NCBI GenBank assembly: GCA_945957335.1
Contig: CAMFLJ010000107.1
Coordinates: forward strand, 1-10,727
Direction: 5' to 3'
Length of the DNA: 10,727 nt
Origin: an uncultured Actinomycetes bacterium
GTDB lineage: Bacteria > Actinomycetota > Acidimicrobiia > Acidimicrobiales > Acidimicrobilacustridaceae
The position numbers and the translations under genes were made by a program. The stretch's first letter is position 1; each line of letters opens with the position of its first letter. This document shows positions 4,334 to 10,727 of this stretch, in pieces. The notes beneath the pieces were generated by a model, which did not search any database, was not told where the DNA came from, and saw only the letters and a program-made list of their open reading frames with translations.

Positions 4334-4392
4334 GGGCGCTGCGGCGCCCACCGGCACCTCGGTGCCGAACCCCGGTGCCATCCGGCATCGGG
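4334..4392 (+). other. Three consecutive hairpins before the rplJ ribosome binding site
   Basis: Arms 4334-4339 and 4344-4349 form 6 bp with a TGCG loop. Arms 4352-4357 and 4362-4367 form 6 bp with a CTCG loop. Arms 4371-4379 and 4384-4392 form 9 bp with one G-U and an ATCC loop. The last ends 18 bases before GGAGG at 4411-4415. They could keep the translation start single-stranded or act as a further regulatory or processing element. Between these, the L10-like element and the tandem hairpins, I see no coding potential in the 4074-4419 gap. Confidence 0.45.
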
Positions 4393-4419
4393 CCCCCACA
4401 GCCAGAGAGAGGAGGTGCG

Positions 4420-5157
4420 ATGGACAACCCGAGACCGGAGAAGGTGGCCGTGGTCGAGGAGGTGCGCAAGCGCTTCAGCGACTCCGATGCCGTCCTGCTC
4501 ACCGAGTACCGCGGCATCAACGTCGGCGATCTCGCCGCACTGCGCCGTGCACTTCGTGAGGCTGGTGGCGAGTACAAGGTCTACAAGAACACGCTCGTGC
4601 GCTTCGCGGCGCGCGACCTCGGCCTCGAGCTCGACGACCAGCTGACCGGGCCGACGGCCATCGCCTTCGTTCCCACCGGCAGCGGTGGCGACCCCGTCGC
4701 CGTGGCCAAGGCGCTTCGCGAGTTCGCGAAGGGCAACCCCAACCTGGTGGTGAAGGGCGGTGTCCTCGGCGAGAAGCTGCTGTCCGCCGCGGACGCCAAG
4801 GCCCTCGCCGACGTCGCTCCCCGCGAGGAGCTGCTCGCCAAGCTGGCCGGCCTCATGGCCGCCCCGCTGCAGCAGTTCGCCGGGCTCCTGCAGGCGGTCC
4901 CGCGGGACTTCGCCTACGGGCTCCAGGCCCTCATCGAGCAGGGTGGCGCCCCCGGCGCTCCCGCCTCGGCCCCGGCCGAGGCTCCTGCCGACGAGGCCCC
5001 CGCCGACGCCCCCGCCGAGGAGGTGGCGGCCGACGAGGCCCCCGCCGCCGAGGCCGACGACACCACCGACACCCCCGCTGCCTCGGCCGATGCCGACGCC
5101 GCCACCGACGACGATGCCCCGGCCGACGATGCCGGCGCCGACACCCAGGAGAACTAG
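4420..5157 (+). CDS. rplJ: 50S ribosomal protein L10 with long acidic C-terminal tail
   Basis: L10 anchors the L7/L12 dimers of the ribosomal stalk to 23S rRNA next to L11. Residues 1-176 are a complete L10: the N-terminal rRNA-binding domain (KVAVVEEVRKRF, VLLTEYRGINVGDLAALRR, YKVYKNTLVRFA, LTGPTAIAF), then the C-terminal helix that holds L12 dimers (ELLAKLAGLMAAPLQQFAGL to ALIEQGG). The following 69 residues (177-245) are added. They consist almost only of Ala, Pro, Asp, Glu, Thr and Ser, with no Lys, Arg or aromatic residue and 21 acidic ones. L10 is commonly about 165-180 residues. ATG 4420 follows GGAGG at 4411-4415; the in-frame upstream codons lie in the structured leader. rplL begins three bases after the stop codon. 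The frame and codon usage of the tail match the core, so I take it as real coding sequence. Confidence 0.96.
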   Translation: MDNPRPEKVAVVEEVRKRFSDSDAVLLTEYRGINVGDLAALRRALREAGGEYKVYKNTLVRFAARDLGLELDDQLTGPTAIAFVPTGSGGDPVAVAKALREFAKGNPNLVVKGGVLGEKLLSAADAKALADVAPREELLAKLAGLMAAPLQQFAGLLQAVPRDFAYGLQALIEQGGAPGAPASAPAEAPADEAPADAPAEEVAADEAPAAEADDTTDTPAASADADAATDDDAPADDAGADTQEN

Positions 5158-5160
5158 ATC

Positions 5161-5547
5161 ATGGCCACCAAGGAAGAGATCCTCGACGCCATCGCCAACA
5201 TGTCCGTCCTCGAGCTCAGCGAGCTGCTCAAGGACTTCGAGGAGAAGTTCGGCGTGACCGCCGCTGCTCCCGTCGCCGTGGCTGCCGCCCCGGCCGCCGG
5301 CGGTGCCGGTGGTGGCGAGGCCGCCGCCGAGGAGAAGGACGAGTTCGACGTCATCCTCACCGGTGCCGGCGACAAGAAGATCCAGGTCATCAAGGAGGTG
5401 CGCGCGCTGACGAACCTCGGCCTCAAGGAGGCCAAGGACCTCGTCGACGGTGCCCCCAAGCCCGTGCTCGAGGGTGTGAACAAGGACGAGGCCGAGAAGG
5501 CCAAGGCCGCCCTCGAGGGCGCTGGCGCCACCGTCGAGCTCAAGTAG
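5161..5547 (+). CDS. rplL: 50S ribosomal protein L7/L12
   Basis: This 128-residue L7/L12 is the multi-copy stalk protein that recruits and stimulates translational GTPases. The N-terminal dimerisation and L10-binding helices cover about residues 1-33 (EEILDAIANMSVLELSELLK). A flexible Ala/Gly/Pro hinge (about 37-58) follows. The conserved C-terminal domain (about 60-128) has EFDVILTGAGDKKIQVIKEV, LGLKEAKDLVDGAPKPV and a terminal GATVELK. The length is normal. The start is ATG 5161, with AGGAG at 5147-5151 lying inside the end of rplJ and only three bases between stop and start. Translation is therefore likely coupled to L10, although the stalk needs several L12 copies per L10. A strong terminator follows. 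Confidence 0.98.
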   Translation: MATKEEILDAIANMSVLELSELLKDFEEKFGVTAAAPVAVAAAPAAGGAGGGEAAAEEKDEFDVILTGAGDKKIQVIKEVRALTNLGLKEAKDLVDGAPKPVLEGVNKDEAEKAKAALEGAGATVELK

Positions 5548-5578
5548 CCCGACGCGGCCCTCGCCGCAGCAGTGCAAC

Positions 5579-5610
5579 GAAGGGCCCGCCCCCGACGGGG
5601 CGGGCCCTTC
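5579..5610 (+). terminator. Strong intrinsic-type terminator after rplL
   Basis: GAAGGGCCCGCCCC (5579-5592) pairs perfectly over 14 bp with GGGGCGGGCCCTTC (5597-5610) around a CGAC loop, 31 bases after the rplL stop codon. The T residues are inside the 3' arm and no long U-tract follows, as is common for actinobacterial hairpins. This is the strongest hairpin in the window and probably ends the rplJ-rplL message before rpoB. Confidence 0.8.
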
Positions 5611-5680
5611 CGCGTCCGGCCCGTCCCCCCGTGGAGCCCGGTCCCGGGGGCACCGGGAAGCTTTCGGGACCTTCGGATGC

Positions 5681-5709
5681 TTGACCGATCGGGCCGCTTC
5701 CTTTACCGT
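5681..5709 (+). promoter_or_regulatory. Main candidate promoter of rpoB-rpoC
   Basis: TTGACC (5681-5686) and TACCGT (5704-5709) are separated by exactly 17 bases and match housekeeping-sigma -35 and TAnnnT -10 elements well. It lies about 70 bases past the rplL terminator and predicts a start near 5716, giving a leader of roughly 210 bases. It is the best promoter match seen in the window. Confidence 0.7.
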
Positions 5710-5760
5710 GCCGCTCAACCTGACCGGGGTAGAAGTGGATGATCCCCCGAGTGAGCGCCC

Positions 5761-5775
5761 GGATCCTTCGGATCC
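5761..5775 (+). other. Small inverted repeat in the rpoB leader
   Basis: GGATCC at 5761-5766 and GGATCC at 5770-5775 are self-complementary copies flanking TTC. They form a possible 6-bp hairpin located between the two candidate rpoB promoters. It may be structural or a protein-binding operator; no function is recognised. Confidence 0.35.
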
Positions 5776-5780
5776 CAGGG

Positions 5781-5810
5781 TTGCTCTTCCACGCGTCCTG
5801 GCCCTAGGAT
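5781..5810 (+). promoter_or_regulatory. Second candidate promoter of rpoB
   Basis: TTGCTC (5781-5786), an 18-base spacer and TAGGAT (5805-5810) give a reasonable housekeeping-type match with a predicted start near 5817, about 110 bases before rpoB. Two promoters before rpoB are known in mycobacteria. This one is weaker than the TTGACC/TACCGT pair upstream. Confidence 0.45.
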
Positions 5811-5845
5811 TGCCGGTTGCCGCTCTCGCGCCGGTATGCGCCTCC

Positions 5846-5868
5846 CGTCCGTGACCCACGTCCGTGAC
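5846..5868 (+). repeat. Direct repeat CGTCCGTGAC in the rpoB leader
   Basis: CGTCCGTGAC occurs at 5846-5855 and again at 5859-5868, separated by CCA (13-base period). The copies lie downstream of both candidate promoters and 60-80 bases before the rpoB start. They could bind a protein in DNA or RNA, or be chance. Apart from the terminator, two promoters, the small hairpin and this repeat, I see nothing in the 5548-5927 gap. Confidence 0.4.
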
Positions 5869-5915
5869 GGAGCCACGCGCCCCCGGACGCGGCCAAGTGG
5901 CATGGCCGCCCTACC

Positions 5916-5921
5916 GAGGAG
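5916..5921 (+). promoter_or_regulatory. rpoB ribosome binding site that fixes the TTG start
   Basis: GAGGAG lies six bases before TTG at 5928. The nearby ATG at 5902 is out of frame, so the TTG start is preferred. Confidence 0.85.
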
Positions 5922-5927
5922 TCATCC

Positions 5928-8900
5928 TTGCCTGCTCGCTCGTCCGTACGTGAACGCTATTCGTTCGCCAACCTCGACGAAGCGCTCGAGCTGCCCGATC
6001 TGATCGCCATCCAGCGCGAATCGTTCGAGTGGTTCCTGCACCAGGGTCTCGCTGAGACCTTCCGAGACATCAGTCCCATCAAGGACTTCACCGAGACGCT
6101 GCAGCTCGAGCTGGAGTTCGATCCGGACGACGAGGACCTGCGCCCGCCGCCGAAGTTCTCGGTGGAGGAGTGCAAGGAGAAGGACATGACCTTCTCCGCG
6201 CCGATCTTCGTCCGCGCCCGCTTCATGAACGCCACCACCGGCGAGATCAAGGAGCAGACGGTGTTCATGGGGGACTTCCCCATGATGACCGACAAGGGCA
6301 CGTTCGTGATCAACGGCACCGAGCGCGTCGTCGTGTCGCAGCTCGTGCGCTCCCCGGGCGTCATCTTCCAGCCGGGTGAGCGGTTCCGCCTCCGCAACCT
6401 GCAGAAGCACCAGCTCGTCACCGGCACGATCCACCCCTACCGCGGCGAGTGGATCGAGTTCGACGTCGAGCAGAAGCCGGGCAAGGACGTCACCGCCGGC
6501 GCCCGCGTCGCCCGCAAGCGCCGCCTCAGCCTGTTCGTGCTGCTCCGGGCCCTCGGCTACGACGAGGAGAACTACCCGGGCTTCCTCGACCGCTTCGTGC
6601 GCCACTTCGACTTCCTCGAGGGGCAGTGGGAGAAGGACCGCGAGCTGGCCCCGACCCAGGACGAGGCCCTCGTCGAGATCTACAAGCGAGCCCGTCCGGG
6701 CGAGCCGCCGTCGGTCGAGTCGGCCAAGGCCTACTTCCGCAACGCCTTCTTCGAGAGCCGTCGCTACGACCTCTCCCGCGTCGGTCGCTACAAGCTCAAC
6801 CGCAAGCTCGGCCCGGAGCTCGACAAGATCGAGAGCCTCTTCGGCATCGAGCTCGAGCGCCCCGAGCTCGACCAGCCGGTGCTCACCCCCGCCGAGGTCC
6901 TGGCGGCCACCACCTACCTGCTCAACCTGGTCAACGCCGAGCCGGGCTACCGCCTCGACGACCAGGACCACTTCGCCAACCGTCGCATCCGCTCGGTCGG
7001 CGAGCTGATCCAGAACCAGGTCCGCATCGGCCTCTCCCGCATGGAGCGGGTCGTGCGCGAGCGCATGACCACCCAGGACGTCGAGGCCATCACGCCCCAG
7101 ACGCTCATCAACATCCGGCCCGTGGTCGCGGCGATCAAGGAGTTCTTCGGGACCTCCCAGCTGTCGCAGTTCATGGACCAGGTGAACCCGCTGTCGGGCC
7201 TCACCCACCGTCGTCGCCTCTCGGCCCTCGGCCCGGGCGGCCTCTCCCGTGAGCGCGCCGGCTTCGAGGTCCGCGACGTGCACTCCAGCCACTACGGCCG
7301 CATGTGCCCGATCGAGACCCCTGAAGGCCCGAACATCGGCCTCATCGGCGCCCTGGCCACCTTCGCCCGGGTGAACGAGTTCGGCTTCATCGAGTCGCCC
7401 TACCGCAAGGTCATCGACGGCAAGGTCACCGACGAGATCGTCTACCTGGCCGCCGACGAGGAGGAGGAGTACGTCGTCGCCCAGGCGAACGCGCCCCTCA
7501 ACCCCGACGGCTCGTTCAAGGCCGACCGCGTCCTCGTGCGCCGGTCCCCGCAGGCCGCCACCCTCGGCGAGCTCAAGCTCATGCTCGAGCGCGACGTCTT
7601 CTTCGGCGCCACCACCGAGATCTCGAACGTGCCGCCGAACGAGGTCCAGCTCATGGACATCTCGCCGAAGCAGATCGTCTCGGTCGGCACGGCGCTGATC
7701 CCGTTCCTCGAGCACGACGACGCCAACCGTGCCCTCATGGGCGCCAACATGCAGAAGCAGGCCGTGCCGCTGCTGCGTGCCGAGGCGCCCTACATCGGCA
7801 CCGGCATCGAGTCCCGCGCCGCCCGTGACGCCGCCGACATGATCCTCGCCGAGGACGACGGCGTCGTCTCCGAGGTCGACGGCCGCGGCATCACCGTCGA
7901 GTACAAGCACGCGGGCCGCAAGGTCTACCGCCTGCTCAAGTTCGAGCGCTCGAACCAGGACACCTGCATCAACCAGAAGCCCTTCGTGGCCGAGGGCCAG
8001 AAGGTGTCCAAGGGCGACATCCTCGCCCACGGCCCCTCCACCGACAACGGCGAGCTCGCCCTGGGCAAGAACCTCGTCGTCGCCTTCATGCCGTGGGAGG
8101 GCTACAACTTCGAGGACGCCATCATCCTCTCCGAGCGCCTGGTGAAGGACGACGTGCTCACGTCGATCCACATCCACGAGCACGAGATCGACGCCCGTGA
8201 CACCAAGCTCGGCCCGGAGGAGATCACCCGGGACATCCCGAACCTCTCCGACGAGATCCTCGCCGACCTCGACGAGCGCGGCATCATCCGCGTCGGCGCC
8301 GAGGTCGGGGCCGGCGACGTGCTGGTGGGCAAGGTCACCCCCAAGGGCGAGACCGAGCTCACCCCCGAGGAGCGCCTCCTGCGCGCCATCTTCGGTGAGA
8401 AGGCCCGTGAGGTGCGCGACACCTCGCTGAAGGTGCCCCACGGCGAGTCCGGCAAGGTCATCGACGTCAAGGTGTTCAGCCGCGACGAGAGCCACGAGCT
8501 GCCCCCCGGCGTCAACCAGCTGGTCCGGGTCTACGTGGCCCAGAAGCGCAAGATCAGCGTCGGCGACAAGCTGGCCGGCCGCCACGGCAACAAGGGCGTC
8601 ATCTCCAAGATCCTCCCGCTGGAGGACATGCCCTTCCTCGCCGACGGCACCCCGGTCGACATCATCCTCAACCCCCTCGGCGTCCCGTCCCGCATGAACG
8701 TGGGCCAGGTCCTCGAGGCGCACCTCGGCTACGCCGCCCGCTACGGCTGGTCGGTCGACGGCAACACCGTCGGCCAGGAGCCCGTGCGCGGCACCGAGGC
8801 CAAGACCCGGCCGACCACGCCGCCCTCGACGCTCGTCGCCACCCCGGTGTTCGACGGCGCCCACTGGGACGAGGTCGAGGAGGCGGGCAAGCACCCGACC

Positions 8901-9521
8901 ATCCTCTCCATCTTCCAGAACCTGCAGCCCGAGGCCACCGACCCCCGTTACGGCGACAACGGCCGCCTCATGCAGGACAACGGCAAGACCACCCTGTACA
9001 ACGGCCGCACCGGCGAGGCCTACGACAACCCGATCACGGTCGGCGTCGTCTACATCCTGAAGCTGGCCCACCTCGTGGACGACAAGATCCACGCCCGGTC
9101 CACCGGTCCGTACTCGATGATCACCCAGCAGCCCCTCGGCGGTAAGGCCCAGTTCGGTGGCCAGAGGTTCGGCGAGATGGAGGTGTGGGCCCTCGAGGCC
9201 TACGGCGCCGCCTACTGCCTCCAGGAGCTGCTCACCATCAAGTCCGACGACGTGCTCGGCCGCGTGAAGGTCTACGAGGCCATCGTCAAGGGCGAGAACA
9301 TCCCCGAGCCCGGCATCCCCGAGTCCTTCAAGGTGCTCATCAAGGAGATGCAGGCCCTGTGCCTCAACGTCGAGGTCCTCTCCACCACCGGTGAGGAGAT
9401 CGAGATGCGAGAGCTCGACGAGGACATCTTCCGCACCGCCGAGGAGCTCGGCATCGACCTCTCACGTCCCGAACGGGGCAGTGACGAGGAAGACGCCCGC
9501 CGCCAGGCCGAGAGGAGCTGA
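5928..9521 (+). CDS. rpoB: DNA-directed RNA polymerase subunit beta
   Basis: The 1197-residue beta subunit forms one pincer of RNA polymerase and half of the active-centre cleft. Recognisable blocks in order: N-terminal YSFANLDEALELPDLIAIQRESFEWF; lobe motif GDFPMMTDKGTFVINGTERV; the rifampicin cluster (about residues 408-432: SQLSQFMDQVNPLSGLTHRR and following LSALGPGG); YGRMCPIETPEGPNIGLI; PWEGYNFEDAI at 722-732 near the active centre; GRHGNKGV at 884-891; and the C-terminal clamp region SFKVLIKEMQALCLNVEVLS. Rifampicin-contact positions Gln414, Asp417, His427, Arg430 and Ser432 (E. coli 513, 516, 526, 529, 531) are kept, but E. coli Asn518 is Val419. The TTG start is supported by GAGGAG six bases upstream. 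Length is close to the mycobacterial protein, with a charged C-terminal tail. rpoC starts two bases after the stop codon. Confidence 0.98.
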   Translation: MPARSSVRERYSFANLDEALELPDLIAIQRESFEWFLHQGLAETFRDISPIKDFTETLQLELEFDPDDEDLRPPPKFSVEECKEKDMTFSAPIFVRARFMNATTGEIKEQTVFMGDFPMMTDKGTFVINGTERVVVSQLVRSPGVIFQPGERFRLRNLQKHQLVTGTIHPYRGEWIEFDVEQKPGKDVTAGARVARKRRLSLFVLLRALGYDEENYPGFLDRFVRHFDFLEGQWEKDRELAPTQDEALVEIYKRARPGEPPSVESAKAYFRNAFFESRRYDLSRVGRYKLNRKLGPELDKIESLFGIELERPELDQPVLTPAEVLAATTYLLNLVNAEPGYRLDDQDHFANRRIRSVGELIQNQVRIGLSRMERVVRERMTTQDVEAITPQTLINIRPVVAAIKEFFGTSQLSQFMDQVNPLSGLTHRRRLSALGPGGLSRERAGFEVRDVHSSHYGRMCPIETPEGPNIGLIGALATFARVNEFGFIESPYRKVIDGKVTDEIVYLAADEEEEYVVAQANAPLNPDGSFKADRVLVRRSPQAATLGELKLMLERDVFFGATTEISNVPPNEVQLMDISPKQIVSVGTALIPFLEHDDANRALMGANMQKQAVPLLRAEAPYIGTGIESRAARDAADMILAEDDGVVSEVDGRGITVEYKHAGRKVYRLLKFERSNQDTCINQKPFVAEGQKVSKGDILAHGPSTDNGELALGKNLVVAFMPWEGYNFEDAIILSERLVKDDVLTSIHIHEHEIDARDTKLGPEEITRDIPNLSDEILADLDERGIIRVGAEVGAGDVLVGKVTPKGETELTPEERLLRAIFGEKAREVRDTSLKVPHGESGKVIDVKVFSRDESHELPPGVNQLVRVYVAQKRKISVGDKLAGRHGNKGVISKILPLEDMPFLADGTPVDIILNPLGVPSRMNVGQVLEAHLGYAARYGWSVDGNTVGQEPVRGTEAKTRPTTPPSTLVATPVFDGAHWDEVEEAGKHPTILSIFQNLQPEATDPRYGDNGRLMQDNGKTTLYNGRTGEAYDNPITVGVVYILKLAHLVDDKIHARSTGPYSMITQQPLGGKAQFGGQRFGEMEVWALEAYGAAYCLQELLTIKSDDVLGRVKVYEAIVKGENIPEPGIPESFKVLIKEMQALCLNVEVLSTTGEEIEMRELDEDIFRTAEELGIDLSRPERGSDEEDARRQAERS
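9512..9517 (+). promoter_or_regulatory. rpoC ribosome binding site
   Basis: GAGGAG inside the last codons of rpoB lies six bases before GTG 9524 but twelve before the in-frame ATG 9530, so the GTG is the better start. The rpoB stop codon falls between the site and the start, consistent with translational coupling. Confidence 0.7.
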
Positions 9522-9523
9522 GA

Positions 9524-10727
9524 GTGCCCATGCTCGACGTGAACAACTTCGATCAGCTGCGGATCGGCCTCGCCACCGCCGACTCCATCCGCACGTGGTC
9601 CAACGGCGAGGTCAAGAAGCCGGAGACCATCAACTACCGCACGCTCAAGCCCGAGAAGGACGGGCTCTTCTGCGAGAAGATCTTCGGTCCGCAGAAGGAC
9701 TGGGAGTGCTACTGCGGCAAGTACAAGCGCGTGCGCTTCAAGGGCATCATCTGCGAGCGCTGCGGCGTCGAGGTGACCCGCTCCAAGGTCCGGCGCGAGC
9801 GCATGGGCCACATCGAGCTGGCCGCCCCGGTCGTGCACATCTGGTACCTCCGCGGCACCCGCTCGTGGCTGGCCTACCTGCTCATGGGCACCGAGGCCCG
9901 TGAGGAGATGAAGGCCAAGCAGCTCGAGAAGGTCATCTACTTCGCGGCCAACCTCGTCACCTACGTCGACGTCGACCGCCGCCACGAGGACCTCCCGAAC
10001 CTCGAGACCGAGATGCTCGGCGAGCGCGAGGCCATCGAGAAGGAGCGCGAGCTCGAGCTCGCCAAGCGCTTCGAGGCCCTCGAGGCCGAGATCGCCCAGC
10101 TCGAGGCCGAGGGTGCCAAGGACGCCGACATCAAGGCCCGTCAGCGCGCCGCGGAGAAGGACCTCCAGTCCATCCGCGAGCGCTACGAGATGGAGCTCGA
10201 CCTCGTCGTGCGCGCCTTCGACGAGTTCAAGGACCTCTTCGCCCGCAAGATCATCGAAGATGAGATGCTCTGGCGCGAGCTCCAGGACCGCTACGGCGAG
10301 TACTTCGAGGGCGGCATGGGCGCCGACGCGATCGCGCGCCTCATCGACCGCATCGACCTCGACGGCGACGAGGAGATCCTCCGCGTCCAGATCGACCCGC
10401 CCGAGGGCCAGAAGCCGCTGTCGGCCCAGCGCAAGCAGAAGGCCATCAAGCGCCTGAAGATCGTCTCGGCCTTCAACCGCCGCGACGAGAACGGCCGCCG
10501 GGTCAACGACCCCCGGGCGATGATCCTCGACGTGGTCCCGGTGATCCCGCCGGAGCTGCGCCCGATGGTCCAGCTCGACGGTGGCCGCTTCGCCACCTCC
10601 GACCTGAACGACCTCTACCGCCGGGTCATCAACCGCAACAACCGCCTCAAGCGCCTCCTCGACCTCGGTGCCCCCGAGATCATCGTGAACAACGAGAAGC
10701 GCATGCTGCAGGAGGCCGTCGACGCGC
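9524..10727 (+). CDS. rpoC: DNA-directed RNA polymerase subunit beta', N-terminal part (cut by window edge)
   Basis: The first 401 codons of beta' are present. After VPMLDVNNFDQLRIGLATAD comes the conserved GEVKKPETINYRTLKPEKDG. The N-terminal zinc-binding domain has Cys62, Cys64, Cys77 and Cys80 (CYC...CERC). ERMGHIELAAPVVHIWY starts the clamp. At about residues 165-255 there is a long Glu/Arg/Lys/Ala-rich coiled coil of the actinobacterial type. VIPPELRPMVQLDGGRFATS and DLYRRVINRNNRLKRLLDL (about 340-401) form the clamp helices that bind sigma region 2. The window stops there, before the NADFDGD catalytic loop, so catalytic integrity cannot be checked. GTG 9524 is chosen from Shine-Dalgarno spacing; ATG 9530 would remove two residues. 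It forms an operon with rpoB. Confidence 0.97.
   Translation, partial: MPMLDVNNFDQLRIGLATADSIRTWSNGEVKKPETINYRTLKPEKDGLFCEKIFGPQKDWECYCGKYKRVRFKGIICERCGVEVTRSKVRRERMGHIELAAPVVHIWYLRGTRSWLAYLLMGTEAREEMKAKQLEKVIYFAANLVTYVDVDRRHEDLPNLETEMLGEREAIEKERELELAKRFEALEAEIAQLEAEGAKDADIKARQRAAEKDLQSIRERYEMELDLVVRAFDEFKDLFARKIIEDEMLWRELQDRYGEYFEGGMGADAIARLIDRIDLDGDEEILRVQIDPPEGQKPLSAQRKQKAIKRLKIVSAFNRRDENGRRVNDPRAMILDVVPVIPPELRPMVQLDGGRFATSDLNDLYRRVINRNNRLKRLLDLGAPEIIVNNEKRMLQEAVDA

Noticed and set aside
3982..5859. A 625-codon minus-strand open frame across rplJ, rplL and the rpoB leader
   Set aside because: It has the same cause as other antisense shadows in high-G+C DNA. It crosses two certain + strand genes, a terminator and promoters, and its Gly/Leu-rich translation resembles no known protein.
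5922..9092. A 1056-codon open frame on the minus strand opposite rpoB
   Set aside because: It is an antisense shadow created by the strong G/C third-position bias of rpoB. Its translation is a Val/Leu/Asp/Gly/Ala-rich low-complexity string with no family resemblance, while rpoB on the + strand is unmistakable.
1..10727. CRISPR arrays, insertion sequences, phage attachment sites, replication origins
   Set aside because: No spaced identical repeats, transposase-like genes, terminal inverted repeats or DnaA-box clusters were seen. The tRNA-Trp 3' end is not repeated nearby, so there is no sign of integration.

Overview
This window is a stretch of the core transcription/translation gene cluster of a very high-G+C actinobacterium. 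The protein sequences are actinobacterial: beta' has the mycobacterial-type coiled-coil insertion, NusG has a long acidic N-terminus, rpoB starts with TTG, and the -10 elements are of the TAnnnT type. An uncultured or lesser-known lineage such as class Acidimicrobiia is my best guess. That guess rests on overall resemblance, not on a search. All genes are on the + strand.

Layout: the last 16 codons of tuf (EF-Tu) at the left edge; rpmG (L33); a pair of hairpins; an ECF sigma factor overlapping a small zinc-binding, membrane-anchored anti-sigma factor; more hairpins; tRNA-Trp(CCA); secE and nusG, which overlap by one base; rplK and rplA; a 346-base leader; rplJ and rplL, 3 bases apart; a strong terminator; a 317-base promoter and leader region; rpoB; then rpoC, cut by the right edge at codon 401, before the catalytic NADFDGD motif.

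Functionally the window supplies tRNA-Trp, a Sec translocon subunit, the elongation factor NusG that couples RNA polymerase to ribosomes, the L1 stalk (L1), the GTPase-associated centre (L11, L10, L7/L12) and the two large subunits of RNA polymerase. The likely transcription units are tuf-rpmG; sigma/anti-sigma; trnW-secE-nusG(-rplK-rplA); rplJ-rplL; and rpoB-rpoC. This division is inferred from terminator-like hairpins and candidate promoters.

Most of the window is ordinary, highly conserved housekeeping sequence, and I see no mobile element, CRISPR array or clearly new multi-gene system. The points worth a second look are: (i) the rplJ leader, which can be hand-folded into an L10-binding-like domain linked to mutually exclusive antiterminator and terminator helices; (ii) a 69-residue acidic Ala/Pro tail on L10; (iii) a repetitive acidic N-terminal extension on NusG; (iv) an ECF sigma/anti-sigma pair between rpmG and tRNA-Trp, where mycobacteria carry hadABC; and (v) tandem G+C-rich hairpins without U-tracts in most gene gaps.
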